Shown in pieces: positions 1 to 8,390 of a stretch of DNA of 64,000 nucleotides. Source of the stretch: Salegentibacter mishustinae. Lineage in GTDB: Bacteria > Bacteroidota > Bacteroidia > Flavobacteriales > Flavobacteriaceae. The stretch covers positions 310,001-374,000 of the forward strand of contig NZ_LLKN01000001.1 in the NCBI RefSeq assembly GCF_002900095.1, in the 5' to 3' direction. The first letter of the stretch is position 1; each line of letters opens with the position of its first letter. The notes below the pieces were generated by a model. It did no database searches. It was given only the letters and a program-made list of their open reading frames with translations, and was not told the DNA's origin. A program made the translations under genes and the position numbers.

Positions 1-44
1 CTCTTTATTAACAAGTGATTGCGCTTAATATCTGTAGTTGTATT

Positions 45-63
45 GTGACCTTGCCAGGATTCA
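45..63. repeat. Left attachment site (att), direct repeat of tRNA-Arg 3' end
   Basis: Nineteen bases identical to 15893-15911. Only the tRNA 3' tail is present here (acceptor and part of the T arm), so this is the displaced copy left by integration. Bases 1-44 would then be host DNA that originally flanked the tRNA; no gene is visible there. Confidence 0.8.
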
Positions 64-106
64 CCGATTTCTCAAACAGCCTATAAATACTGATAACTTA
101 TTTTCT

Positions 107-120
107 ATGTTGACGATTTG
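107..120. promoter_or_regulatory. Candidate integrase arm-type binding site, left end
   Basis: ATGTTGACGATTTG here matches 15771-15784 exactly, in the same orientation, 43 bp inside the left att copy. The same motif near both ends of an integrated element suggests an integrase-binding site. Confidence 0.5.
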
Positions 121-510
121 TGAACCTAAATTTTGATGCCATTTATATCGTCTTTGCACAAATCTACTAATATTCAGTTGATTACCCATTAAAGTAAAAG
201 AAAAATTGCAGAATTCAGAGTATAATTTGTGAGATGAATTTTCAGAAGAATAAGGCCCCTAATAGCGGTAATACTAGAAAAAGAAACAGTAAAATAGAAA
301 AATCCAAAATTCACAAACTTGCCTGAAAGCTTTATTGAAATAATAAGGCTTACACAAGGACTTTTACAGACGAGGTAAAAGTAAGAAACTAGTACTAATC
401 GCTATATGCTACAAGTTGTTTAAACCAGCAGTCGTAGTGGCAAGGTTAGGTTTGCAGCACCATGAAAATTTTGTATCAAAAGTGGAGTAGTTTGTTCGCG
501 ATGAATCATG

Positions 511-681
511 CTATCTGCTGGTTTTTTCTACCTCATTTATAAAACTTTGAGACCATATATCTACTCCGGTTTTATCCCAATAAAGATATAAAACTTCAAT
601 TCCGTTTTCCTTTGCATAACTTTTAATATTGCCTTCCAAAAATTTATTATCAAGTATTCGAGGATTAATTATGGTCATCAT
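511..681 (-). CDS. Small hypothetical ORF, possible gene remnant
   Basis: A 56-codon frame starts with two consecutive ATGs and reads MMTIINPRILDNK at its N-terminus, with IEVLYLYWDKTGVDIWS in the middle. The composition is protein-like and soluble, but no family is recognised and nothing nearby supports it. It could be a fragment of a larger decayed gene of the island's left end. Confidence 0.3.
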   Translation of the reverse strand: MMTIINPRILDNKFLEGNIKSYAKENGIEVLYLYWDKTGVDIWSQSFINEVEKTSR

Positions 682-719
682 CAATCAATTCTGCCCTTGC
701 AGATCAAAAAACGAACATT

Positions 720-860
720 ATGAAAAAAAACAATTTATTCATCAATCTTATTGTCTCTGCTTCTTATCCGCTCTTCGCACAAATTGGCGGCATTGAAGAT
801 TCAGTTGCAGACATAGCCGATACTCTTGGGGCTTACTTCATGGGAATTAATATCAGGTAA
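720..860 (+). CDS. Short secreted-like ORF, possible remnant
   Basis: A 46-aa frame starts MKKNNLFINLIVSAS, with a hydrophobic stretch and an Ala-Gln junction resembling a Bacteroidota signal peptide, then a short acidic segment and a stop. About 160 bp further on (roughly 1020-1139) another open stretch encodes a hydrophobic segment (NYLFLIIVICGILFF). These may be pieces of one or two decayed membrane or exported proteins; no family is recognised. Confidence 0.3.
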   Translation: MKKNNLFINLIVSASYPLFAQIGGIEDSVADIADTLGAYFMGINIR

Positions 861-1256
861 ATAGATTACTTAAAATTATCCTCAGAACTTTTTAATTAAG
901 TTAAAAGTAGTGGATTTATCAGGAAAAGGGTATGCCAGAAAAACGACCTATGTGTGCGGTATACTAAGTATAAATCTTAAAGATCATGCAGCCAGTGAGC
1001 ATCCCGCAATTTGGGTGGATTTGAGCTGGCAGGATTAGGAGTGCATAACTTATTAAACTCAGAAAATTATCTATTTCTAATTATAGTTATCTGTGGAATT
1101 CTATTTTTTAATATTACAATCCTGGTTGGTAAGCTGTGAAAGCAATAAATGGAATTATTGAATTAAAATAAATATCTTTAAATTCACGTGAATTAGCTAT
1201 ACAATTAAAGTATAAATTAATTCATTAGGAATCCGAAACATTACAATATTCGCGCA

Positions 1257-3536
1257 ATGGTAAAAAGTTTGACATTTCTTATCTTACTTTTTTGGAGTAG
1301 TTACTCCATTTATTCTCAAGATTCCATAAAGTTTCCGGAAGATCAATTCGCACGCTATTACGAATTACCTAGACCGCTGGTTCATCTGCATTTAAATAAA
1401 TCAAAATTTTCTTCCCCTGATAAAATTTGGTTTACAGCCTACCTATTTGATCAAACTCAGGGAATACCCTTTGAGTGGGAAAGAACGCTTTATTGCGGAC
1501 TTTATGATGAGAATGGGAAGCAGATTACCGAGTTTTCTTTTTTATTAGAAAATGGTATAGCTTCTGGAAATATACCTATTATGCAGAATTTGACTCCAGG
1601 TATTTACTTCGTTAAAGCGTATACCAATTGGATGAAAAACTTCAAGGAAAGTGTTCCGTTTTCACAAGAAATCGTAGTAGGCTCTCCATCGTTGTCAAAG
1701 AAGACTAAAGATCTTGACAGTATAGTAATTACTAGCGAGGCTCAAAATTTAGTTTTAAATACCTCAAATACAATTGGTTTTAAAATAGAAGGATTTAATT
1801 CTAAAAGTCACTCGATAAAAGAAGTAAGGCTTGTAGATAAAAATGATAAGGAAACAGAAAGTCCTGTGCTAACTAATGATTATGGTGAGGGTAAATTCAC
1901 CCTGTTCTATCAGGATAATCAAACTTATACCCTTGAGATTCGTATGGAAAACGGGGATCTTCTTAAGAAAGAACTACCGGCAGCAAATTCTAAAGGAATA
2001 ACTATGAGAACAAATAACTTTTTAAGGGATAAAGTTGTAATTAATCTTACCACCAATAAAAACTCAATATCGGACAATGAATATTTTTTAGCACTGCATA
2101 AAAATGGAGCACTTCACTGGAAGGGATTTAGTATTAGCCAGGAAAATACTTTAATTTCATTTCCCAGGAAAAACCTTAGTCCCGGAATCAATGTAATTAC
2201 GCTAATGGATAAAGAATTAAATCCGATTGCAGAACGAATGATTTTCAATGAACCTTTAAACCAAACGCCGGAAATGGAATTTGAAAAAATAGAATCGAAA
2301 AGCGATAGCATATTTGTAAGTGCTCGCTTTACTAATCTTCCTGTCAATGATTCTGTAAAGTTTAGCATATCCATCGATCCTTCAGACGAGCCCAAGCACG
2401 ATTTGTCTAATTCTATTATCTCTTCATTCCTTTTTAAACCCTATTCCAAAAGAGAATTACCAAAAGATCCTGATTTTAATTTACAACCTGGACAATTAGA
2501 CATCACTTTATTTAATAAAGGTTGGAGTACTTTTAGATGGAGTGAGATTCTGAATAATCCTCCAGAAGTGAATTACAAGCTGCAAAACGGAATCAGATTT
2601 CAAGGTGAGGTTTTACTTGATAATGAACCTCAGGCGTATAAGGACATTATATTTTTCAAAGATAATATTATGGATTTTTTTATAGTTCAGACTGATTCCC
2701 TAGGCAAGTTCAATTCTGAAGAAATTCTATTTAATGATGAAGTATTTAAAGTTTCCATTTTAGAAGAAGACGAAACTTTAATTAAACCCGACTTGTTTAT
2801 AGCCTTTAATCCATTTGCCCAGAATTCCAATGATTCTTTTCCAACTTTAGATAGTATTTCCAATACAGGTTATCCAGAAAATATTGGTCAAATTCTAAAG
2901 GATACGACTACCGAAGAATTAGAGGAAGTATTAATAACAGCTCGGAAGAGCGAAGAAAATCGAATAGCTACCGGAGCGGCGTATGAAAAATTTAAAGTCA
3001 CTCCTGAATTAGTAAAGCATAATCCTTTAGTAACCGATTTAATTAGAAAAGCGGGATTTAAAGTGCGGAGAAATGGTTATAGTCTCCATATAGGTCCTAA
3101 ATCTCCATCAAATTCTCCCTATGGTACGCCACCAAAAGTTTATCTTAACGACTTTGAAATATTTGACAATAGTGAACTTATTAATATGCCTTTGAGTAGC
3201 ATTGATGAAATATACTATGAACATTTAGGGGTAGAAGGTAATAAAGGTGGATCCATCCATATATTTGAAAAAGTTGCAAATAAGGAGAAAGGTGAAAAAA
3301 ATTTTAAACAAATAGTAGTGACTAATGCTTATAAAAACTCGAAGGATTATCAACAAAAATCCCAGGCTAAGTCAAAATCCAATGCTAATTTTTGGATTCC
3401 TCAACTCCTAAGCAATCACGGGGTATTTACTTTTAGTTTTCCTCAACAAGAGGCTAATAGTTACCATCTAAATATTCAAGGCTTTTCAAAAAATGGTCGA
3501 TTAATATCAATAAAGAAGGAACTTAGAGTAAATTAA
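1257..3536 (+). CDS. Surface protein with MG2-like and TonB-plug-like regions
   Basis: This is a 759-aa exported protein. The first ~20 residues form a signal peptide ending YSQ. Residues ~35-140 (PRPLVHLHLNKSKFSSPDKIWF, then ...GIYFVKAYTNWM) resemble the macroglobulin-like domain common at the start of Bacteroidota TonB-plug proteins of unknown ligand. Around residues 555-690 the pattern ELEEVLITARK, a PKVYLND segment and a final GSIHIFEK strand look like a TonB receptor plug, but there is no beta-barrel after it. It is therefore not a complete transporter. It is probably an envelope protein; its role is unknown. It is island cargo and its 3' end faces a decayed DoxX-like gene. Confidence 0.6.
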   Translation: MVKSLTFLILLFWSSYSIYSQDSIKFPEDQFARYYELPRPLVHLHLNKSKFSSPDKIWFTAYLFDQTQGIPFEWERTLYCGLYDENGKQITEFSFLLENGIASGNIPIMQNLTPGIYFVKAYTNWMKNFKESVPFSQEIVVGSPSLSKKTKDLDSIVITSEAQNLVLNTSNTIGFKIEGFNSKSHSIKEVRLVDKNDKETESPVLTNDYGEGKFTLFYQDNQTYTLEIRMENGDLLKKELPAANSKGITMRTNNFLRDKVVINLTTNKNSISDNEYFLALHKNGALHWKGFSISQENTLISFPRKNLSPGINVITLMDKELNPIAERMIFNEPLNQTPEMEFEKIESKSDSIFVSARFTNLPVNDSVKFSISIDPSDEPKHDLSNSIISSFLFKPYSKRELPKDPDFNLQPGQLDITLFNKGWSTFRWSEILNNPPEVNYKLQNGIRFQGEVLLDNEPQAYKDIIFFKDNIMDFFIVQTDSLGKFNSEEILFNDEVFKVSILEEDETLIKPDLFIAFNPFAQNSNDSFPTLDSISNTGYPENIGQILKDTTTEELEEVLITARKSEENRIATGAAYEKFKVTPELVKHNPLVTDLIRKAGFKVRRNGYSLHIGPKSPSNSPYGTPPKVYLNDFEIFDNSELINMPLSSIDEIYYEHLGVEGNKGGSIHIFEKVANKEKGEKNFKQIVVTNAYKNSKDYQQKSQAKSKSNANFWIPQLLSNHGVFTFSFPQQEANSYHLNIQGFSKNGRLISIKKELRVN

Positions 3537-3539
3537 GCT

Positions 3540-3811
3540 TAAGTCGATAATTAAGTCTGGTCCTTTTAGTTAAAATAAGTATTCTACCAAACACTTCGAA
3601 TAGGCCAAGCGTAGGGTTATTGCAAAAAATTTTAGAATATTCATAAAAAGCCCACATCAATTCCATTCAACTCGGCTAAAGCTTTATCAATTTCTGTGGC
3701 TCCAACAAATTGAAATAGTTTACCAAATCCATAGATAAACATTGCTACTACAAGAATCCAACTTTTAGTATTTTCAATTATTTCTAATTGATCTTTTTTA
3801 CTAAAATTCAT
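3540..3811 (-). pseudogene. DoxX-like small membrane protein, frameshifted remnant
   Basis: The frame from 3811 reads MNFSKKDQLEIIENTK, then a membrane segment (WILVVAMFIYGFGK), and stops after 56 codons. The reading continues in another frame as MWAFYEYSKIF, then LGLFEVFGRILILTKRTRL after a further slip. Together these resemble the small DoxX-like membrane proteins of Flavobacteria, which run on as a four-helix protein. At least two frameshifts and a lost C-terminus make it non-functional. It is the last member of the same-strand cassette-like run to its right. Confidence 0.6.
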
Positions 3812-3841
3812 TAATACAGAATTTTTTCTCTAGGTTTTAAC

Positions 3842-3898
3842 TAACGGTTATGATTAGCGCAAGTTGCTGGAGTAAGAATGCGGACTTGTCGGTTTAAC
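3842..3898. repeat. Cassette-like intergenic repeat, copy 1
   Basis: A ~55-bp element beginning TAACGG, with CAAGT (3860-3864) facing ACTTG (3884-3888), and ending CTTGTCGGTTTAA. It is clearly related to copies at 5119-5171 and 6371-6425. Each copy lies between same-strand genes. Confidence 0.65.
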
Positions 3899-3994
3899 CA
3901 TTTTCTTTCCTGGTTTTCTAAATCACAATTTTGACTAAGCCCCCTAGTTGCTATAATCGACTTGTTGTACACTATTTTGTATACTATTAATTAT

Positions 3995-5094
3995 TTAGTT
4001 CTCTATATCTTTTCCTGCTAACAATTCTTTAAAGAATTCAGATACCATTGCTTTTCCTGAGTCCATACTCGAATCTACGTTTGATAAAATCGTTATTGTA
4101 TAATCCGATTCAGGTAAGTAGATTATTTCCCCACTGATTCCATACCATCCTCCGCTATGACCTAAAATAATTTCATCATACCTTTGATCTACATCTATTC
4201 CATAACCTAAATGCGTGTTATAACCTTTCAACCTTGGTTCGATCATTAAATCCAAGGTTTTTTTGCCTATTAACTCGTATTTGAAAAGTGCTTTATTAAA
4301 ATTGAATAAATCTTCGACAGTGGAATAATGGAAACCTCCAGGAGAAGCTTTTGATAAATAGAAAATATTATTCTTTAAGGCTTGGGTTGTATCTCCGGCA
4401 AAGGTATAGCCATTGGCTTTATTTTTTATTATTGCTTCAACATCAAAAGCTGAAGTATTTGGCATCTTAGCTTTTTGAAATACATTTTCTTCTAAGTAAT
4501 CATAATAATTAGAGCTCGTAATCTCTTCAATAATTAATCCCAGTAATACATAACCAGCTGCATCATAATTATATTCCGTACCCGGTTCGGAAAGTAGGGA
4601 GTCGTTTACAAATAATGTTACAAAATCCTCTACCTCTTCGAATTCAAATTTACATTTGTCTAAGAAGTTAGTGACATAAAAGTTGGGCAATCCGGCGGTA
4701 TGAGTTAATAATTGAGATATGTTTACAGAATTTCTAACTTTCTCGTTCGGATAGTCCTTTAAATATTCTCCTATCGGTGTTTCTAAATCAATTTTTCCTT
4801 CTTCATACAGTTGAAGAATTGCAACTGCAGTAAATGCTTTTGTTATTGAAGCTATATTAAACTTTGTATCAAATTTATTTTTTACATCTAGTTCTTTACT
4901 AGCTAACCCATAAGCTCGTTTCTGGATAATACTATCTCCTTTTGCAACCAATATTGTCCCTGAAAATTCTTCTCCAGTTAAATTGCTTAAAAATGTATCT
5001 ATTCTTTTATCGACAAAACGATTTTCTTGAGAATAGAAATTTTGAGTTATAACTCAACTAATAGAATAAGAATTGAGAATTTATGATTTTTCAT
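3995..5094 (-). pseudogene. Serine hydrolase (beta-lactamase family), frameshifted in the signal peptide
   Basis: The main frame (from 4951) encodes a class C beta-lactamase/DD-peptidase-like domain with the SxxK motif in NIASITKAF, a YNYDAAGY-type Tyr motif and a C-terminal HSGGWYG. Upstream, an ATG at 5094 opens a signal peptide (MKNHKFSILILLV) that hits a stop at 5047-5049; the mature N-terminus (ITQNFYSQENRF) continues in another frame. One missing base near 5047-5058 explains this. The intact paralogue at 5252-6340 has the expected continuous signal peptide. Without the leader the product would not be exported, unless translation restarts at the weak internal TTG at 4951. A sequencing error is the alternative. 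Confidence 0.7.
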
Positions 5095-5118
5095 AGTTGA
5101 TTTTGTATTAATTTGGTA

Positions 5119-5171
5119 TAACGGTTAAGATTGGCAAGTTCCGTGAGTAGGGAGGCGAACTTGTCGGCTTA
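5119..5171. repeat. Cassette-like intergenic repeat, copy 2
   Basis: Starts TAACGGTTA and ends CTTGTCGGCTTA. It contains a perfect CAAGTT (5135-5140) / AACTTG (5158-5163) inverted pair. It separates the two serine hydrolase genes. Confidence 0.65.
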
Positions 5172-5251
5172 GTTTATTTGTTCTTGATGTCTAAAATATT
5201 CTATACTTTTCAAATTACCCGTTATTTGCGATGAACCGATTCTGTGCCTAG

Positions 5252-6340
5252 TTATTTTACCTCTAATTTTCTTGAAATCTTGGTTTTGAAAAAATCAGAA
5301 ACTTCTTGCTGGCCATTGTTGTCGAAATTAGATAAAATGATTACGGTATAATTTGAATCTGAGAAATCCATCCATTCACATCTTATACCATACCAACCTC
5401 CGCTATGTCCTATTATTGTTTCTTCATATCTTTTATCGATATCAATTCCATATCCCAGATGCGTATTATAACATTTAACTTTAGGTTTTAGCATTAGTTC
5501 TGTAGTTCCTTTATTCAGGAGTCCGTAATTTCTTAAAGTTTTGGAGAACTTAAATAAATCTTCAGCTGTCGAGTAATATCCTGATGCCCCTGAAGCTTTT
5601 GATATTAAATAATCATTTTTAGCCAAAGACTTATCTTCACGTAAATAAATAGAATAGCCATCGGCAGTATTATAATTTACACCATCAATTTCTAGGGCTT
5701 TTGTTTGATCCATACCTATAGGATCAAAAATACTCTTTTGTAGGTAGTCATAATAATTTTCTCCAGTTACGTTTTGGATGATCAATCCTAATAAAACGAA
5801 ACCCCCGCCATTGTATTCGTATTTACTTCCTGGCTGAAAGTTTAATGAGTCATTAGCAAATAAAGGTAAGTAATCTTCAAGTTCTCGATATCTATCCTTA
5901 TTTGATTTTTGGTAATCTTCTCCATAGATGGCCTTTGTTCCAGCAGTATGAGTAAGTAACTGGTGTATAGTAACCGAATCTAAAACTCTTTGGTTTGGAT
6001 AGTTTTCTATATAATTTCCAATTGGTTTATTTAAATCAACTTTTCCCTGCTCATATAGTTTAAGAATACCAACAGCAGTAAATGATTTTGTAATTGAGGC
6101 TATATGGAACTTAGTGCTTTTATCAATTTTGATCTTATTTTCAATATTGGAATATCCGTATGTTCTTTCTTCGAGAATACTGTCATTCTTTCCTACTAAA
6201 ATTATTCCTGAAAATGTTTCTGGTTTTAATGTATCTAAAAATGATGCAATTTCTGAATCTAGTTTTTTATTATTCTGGGAATATAGGTTATTAGTAATGA
6301 TGATAGTTATGGAAAATAGGAATAAGATGAAATTACGCAT
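5252..6340 (-). CDS. Serine hydrolase, beta-lactamase/penicillin-binding family
   Basis: This 362-aa exported protein has a signal peptide ending NLYSQ at about residue 22. The catalytic SxxK lies in HIASITKSF, the Tyr motif in YEYNGGGF, and the third motif is HSGGWYG, as in class C beta-lactamase-like esterases and DD-peptidases. The substrate is not evident; many such proteins are peptidases or esterases rather than resistance enzymes. It is a close paralogue of the frameshifted gene to its left, on the same strand and separated by the intergenic repeat, so the two probably arose by duplication or serial capture. Confidence 0.8.
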   Translation of the reverse strand: MRNFILFLFSITIIITNNLYSQNNKKLDSEIASFLDTLKPETFSGIILVGKNDSILEERTYGYSNIENKIKIDKSTKFHIASITKSFTAVGILKLYEQGKVDLNKPIGNYIENYPNQRVLDSVTIHQLLTHTAGTKAIYGEDYQKSNKDRYRELEDYLPLFANDSLNFQPGSKYEYNGGGFVLLGLIIQNVTGENYYDYLQKSIFDPIGMDQTKALEIDGVNYNTADGYSIYLREDKSLAKNDYLISKASGASGYYSTAEDLFKFSKTLRNYGLLNKGTTELMLKPKVKCYNTHLGYGIDIDKRYEETIIGHSGGWYGIRCEWMDFSDSNYTVIILSNFDNNGQQEVSDFFKTKISRKLEVK

Positions 6341-6370
6341 AATTAGAATTTATTATGAAACAATTTGGTT

Positions 6371-6425
6371 CAACGGCCTCCTATCGCAAGTTGGCGGGAT
6401 AGGGAACGCGGCATTGTCGGTTTAG
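6371..6425. repeat. Cassette-like intergenic repeat, copy 3
   Basis: Begins CAACGG, contains CGCAAGTT and ends GCATTGTCGGTTTAG. It aligns with the copies at 3842-3898 and 5119-5171 but is more diverged, and its inner stem is weaker. Confidence 0.55.
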
Positions 6426-6490
6426 ACCTGGTTTGTTGGTCAAGATAATTATTTTTTTCTAACGGTGCCGCCTATTTGAGTTATTCGCTG

Positions 6491-7021
6491 TTAGGTGCTG
6501 GCGATTTTAGTTACAAATTCGTTCCAACCTAAAATATCTAATTTGAAACCTTGTTCGTCATCTAATTCTATAAAAATCTTTTTATCACAAAGTAAATTTC
6601 TTCCTCTCCAAAATCCTTCATTAATTCTCATTTCATCAACATCTGACCAATATTCATCTTTTGCATTACACAGGTTTGCAATTTGATTAACCACATATTT
6701 CATTTCGGATGCTGGAATTAAATTGTCTTTTCTATAAAAACTTACAGATCCAATTTTAATTTTATTTGTTTCTGTTTTTAAAAACTCATCATTTTCTTTT
6801 CCAACTTTAAATAGAACAGTATCAAATGCTTTGAGGAAATTTTCTTCTAATGGACTTTCCATATGATATAAATCTATTTCTCCCATTTCTTGAATACCTA
6901 CTACTTCAGATTTTTCTAAATAATAATCGGTGTTGAAATTTTTAAGTTCCGATTTAATACCTTCACTATTAGTTGAAGATGAATTTGTTTTTTTACTGCC
7001 AAATAAATTAAATAGTCCCAT
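6491..7021 (-). CDS. Hypothetical protein
   Basis: A 176-aa soluble protein starting MGLFNLFGSKK, followed by a Ser/Asn-rich linker (residues ~12-25) and a mixed alpha/beta body with many acidic residues. There is no signal peptide or membrane segment. The family is not recognised; the N-terminal GLFxxFGxKK style is seen in many small cytosolic Bacteroidota proteins. It is the first gene of the same-strand cassette-like run, with repeat copy 3 downstream. It is intact, with no sign of frameshift. Confidence 0.6.
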   Translation of the reverse strand: MGLFNLFGSKKTNSSSTNSEGIKSELKNFNTDYYLEKSEVVGIQEMGEIDLYHMESPLEENFLKAFDTVLFKVGKENDEFLKTETNKIKIGSVSFYRKDNLIPASEMKYVVNQIANLCNAKDEYWSDVDEMRINEGFWRGRNLLCDKKIFIELDDEQGFKLDILGWNEFVTKIAST

Positions 7022-7197
7022 ATTATTGATTTTTGGTTGTGAATCGCTTGCACCTTACTCGTTATATCTCGATAAATTTACTCCTTTAAGTACAAATATC
7101 TCGGGATAAACGCCGGTTTCGCTAAATATAAAATTTTTAAAAAAGGGTATTACGGAAAACCGTTACTTAATGACAATCTTTATTCTAATTAAGGTAA

Positions 7198-7464
7198 CTA
7201 TTTTTCCATTTCTGAATAAATAACTTTGGTAATCATCTCAGGTTCTATATTTAGCAAATTGGCAAGCCTTACTATCTCACCAAGCGTGAATCTATCGGGG
7301 TGACTAAGTTTAACCATATATCTACCATAATTTATACCAAGTGATTTAGCTATTTTGGTTGGATATAATTCCGAAAGCGTATACATCTTCTTAATCCTGC
7401 CAGTTTCAAACATCGATCCTATGGAAAGTAATGTTGGGTCTTTATGTTGGTCGTCTTTTGCCAT
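7198..7464 (-). CDS. Small XRE-like helix-turn-helix protein
   Basis: An 88-aa protein. Residues ~35-78 (KIAKSLGINYGRYMVKLSHP, then FTLGEIVRLANLLNIEP) have the helix spacing of an XRE/Cro-type DNA-binding domain, in which the final helix chooses regulators by 'age of residence'. It is divergent from the sigma-factor gene at 7609, with a 144-bp AT-rich gap between the starts, so it may repress itself and the sigma/dCas12f operon. That role is inferred from position only. Confidence 0.6.
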   Translation of the reverse strand: MAKDDQHKDPTLLSIGSMFETGRIKKMYTLSELYPTKIAKSLGINYGRYMVKLSHPDRFTLGEIVRLANLLNIEPEMITKVIYSEMEK

Positions 7465-7608
7465 GGGGTTATTTATTTACCCTAAAATGACAACTAATTC
7501 ATTTATGGTATTGATTAATATACTTATTATAAATTATAATTTGTTTTTTAAATATATTTATTTACTTTTAGTAAGTATTTAAGTACTAATTGTAATTTAT
7601 AAACTTTT

Positions 7609-8388
7609 ATGTTACAGCGTATTTTTGAATTATTACAACAAGGACATCCAGATGCTATGGAGTTTATCTATGCCAGGTACCATAAGAGTCTCTTTTGGGT
7701 TGGAAAAAAAAGGATTGAAGATGAATTTGTTATAGAAACCATCCTGCAGGATACTTTTTTAAAATTATGGGAGAAAAGGGATACGATAGAAAGACCCGAA
7801 CATATTTATTTTTTCTTACGCTATGTAATGAAGATGCAGTGTACCTATTACTATTGCCGGCCTAAAAATAAGTTTGACAAGAACACCAAGAGATTAGATT
7901 TATACGAAAATTATCAGGAATATATGCACGGTTATGATCCAGAAGAGGTGGATTACCATCTGGTAGACCAGGATGCAGACCAAAACGCCTTCGACCGTTT
8001 TAAAAGCATCTTCCCATTGCTTAGCGCCCAGAGAAGGCACCTGATAGAACTTTGTTTAAAATATGGCTTTAAGTATAAATTGATTGCCCAGGTAATGGGT
8101 ACAGGCATCACTCAAACTAGTAACGAGGTTAAAAGAGCTATTGATGATATTAAAAAAATCATCCACAAGGGCAGTACCCTGGAAACAAAACCTAAACCGC
8201 ATTTAGCTATCAAAATACAAGGAAAAATGACCGAGGAGCAGGAAAAAGTTTTACAGTTACGTACGGAAAAACAGTATTCTTTCGCGGCCATTGCAAATGA
8301 ACTTAAGCTTTCCCAAAAGGAAGTCCACAAAGAATTTATGGCCGCCTATAAACTGATGCAGCTTAAACACGAACAACAATCAGCTTAG
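7609..8388 (+). CDS. ECF-type sigma factor with extra C-terminal HTH, partner of dead Cas12f
   Basis: This is a 259-aa protein. Residues ~1-85 form sigma region 2 (AMEFIYARYHKSLFW; VIETILQDTFLKLWEKRD), which binds core RNA polymerase and melts the -10 region. Residues ~128-187 form region 4 (FPLLSAQRRHLIELCLKYGF, then a second helix pair). Unlike ordinary ECF factors (~170-200 aa) it continues with residues ~205-259, another HTH (LRTEKQYSFAAIANELKLS). There is no anti-sigma gene beside it; instead a dead Cas12f-like gene starts 2 bp downstream. The pairing fits the Bacteroidota sigmaE-dCas12f systems, where the guide RNA complex brings the sigma factor to DNA. Fold call is firm; function is by analogy. 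Confidence 0.85.
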   Translation: MLQRIFELLQQGHPDAMEFIYARYHKSLFWVGKKRIEDEFVIETILQDTFLKLWEKRDTIERPEHIYFFLRYVMKMQCTYYYCRPKNKFDKNTKRLDLYENYQEYMHGYDPEEVDYHLVDQDADQNAFDRFKSIFPLLSAQRRHLIELCLKYGFKYKLIAQVMGTGITQTSNEVKRAIDDIKKIIHKGSTLETKPKPHLAIKIQGKMTEEQEKVLQLRTEKQYSFAAIANELKLSQKEVHKEFMAAYKLMQLKHEQQSA

Positions 8389-8390
8389 TG

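Larger units (their letters stand above)
64..719. other. Island left-end DNA without a clear gene
   Basis: No long reading frame is present on either strand. It holds the candidate integrase arm site at 107-120 and a 56-codon frame at 511-681. The rest looks like decayed DNA with no recognisable product. Confidence 0.5.
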
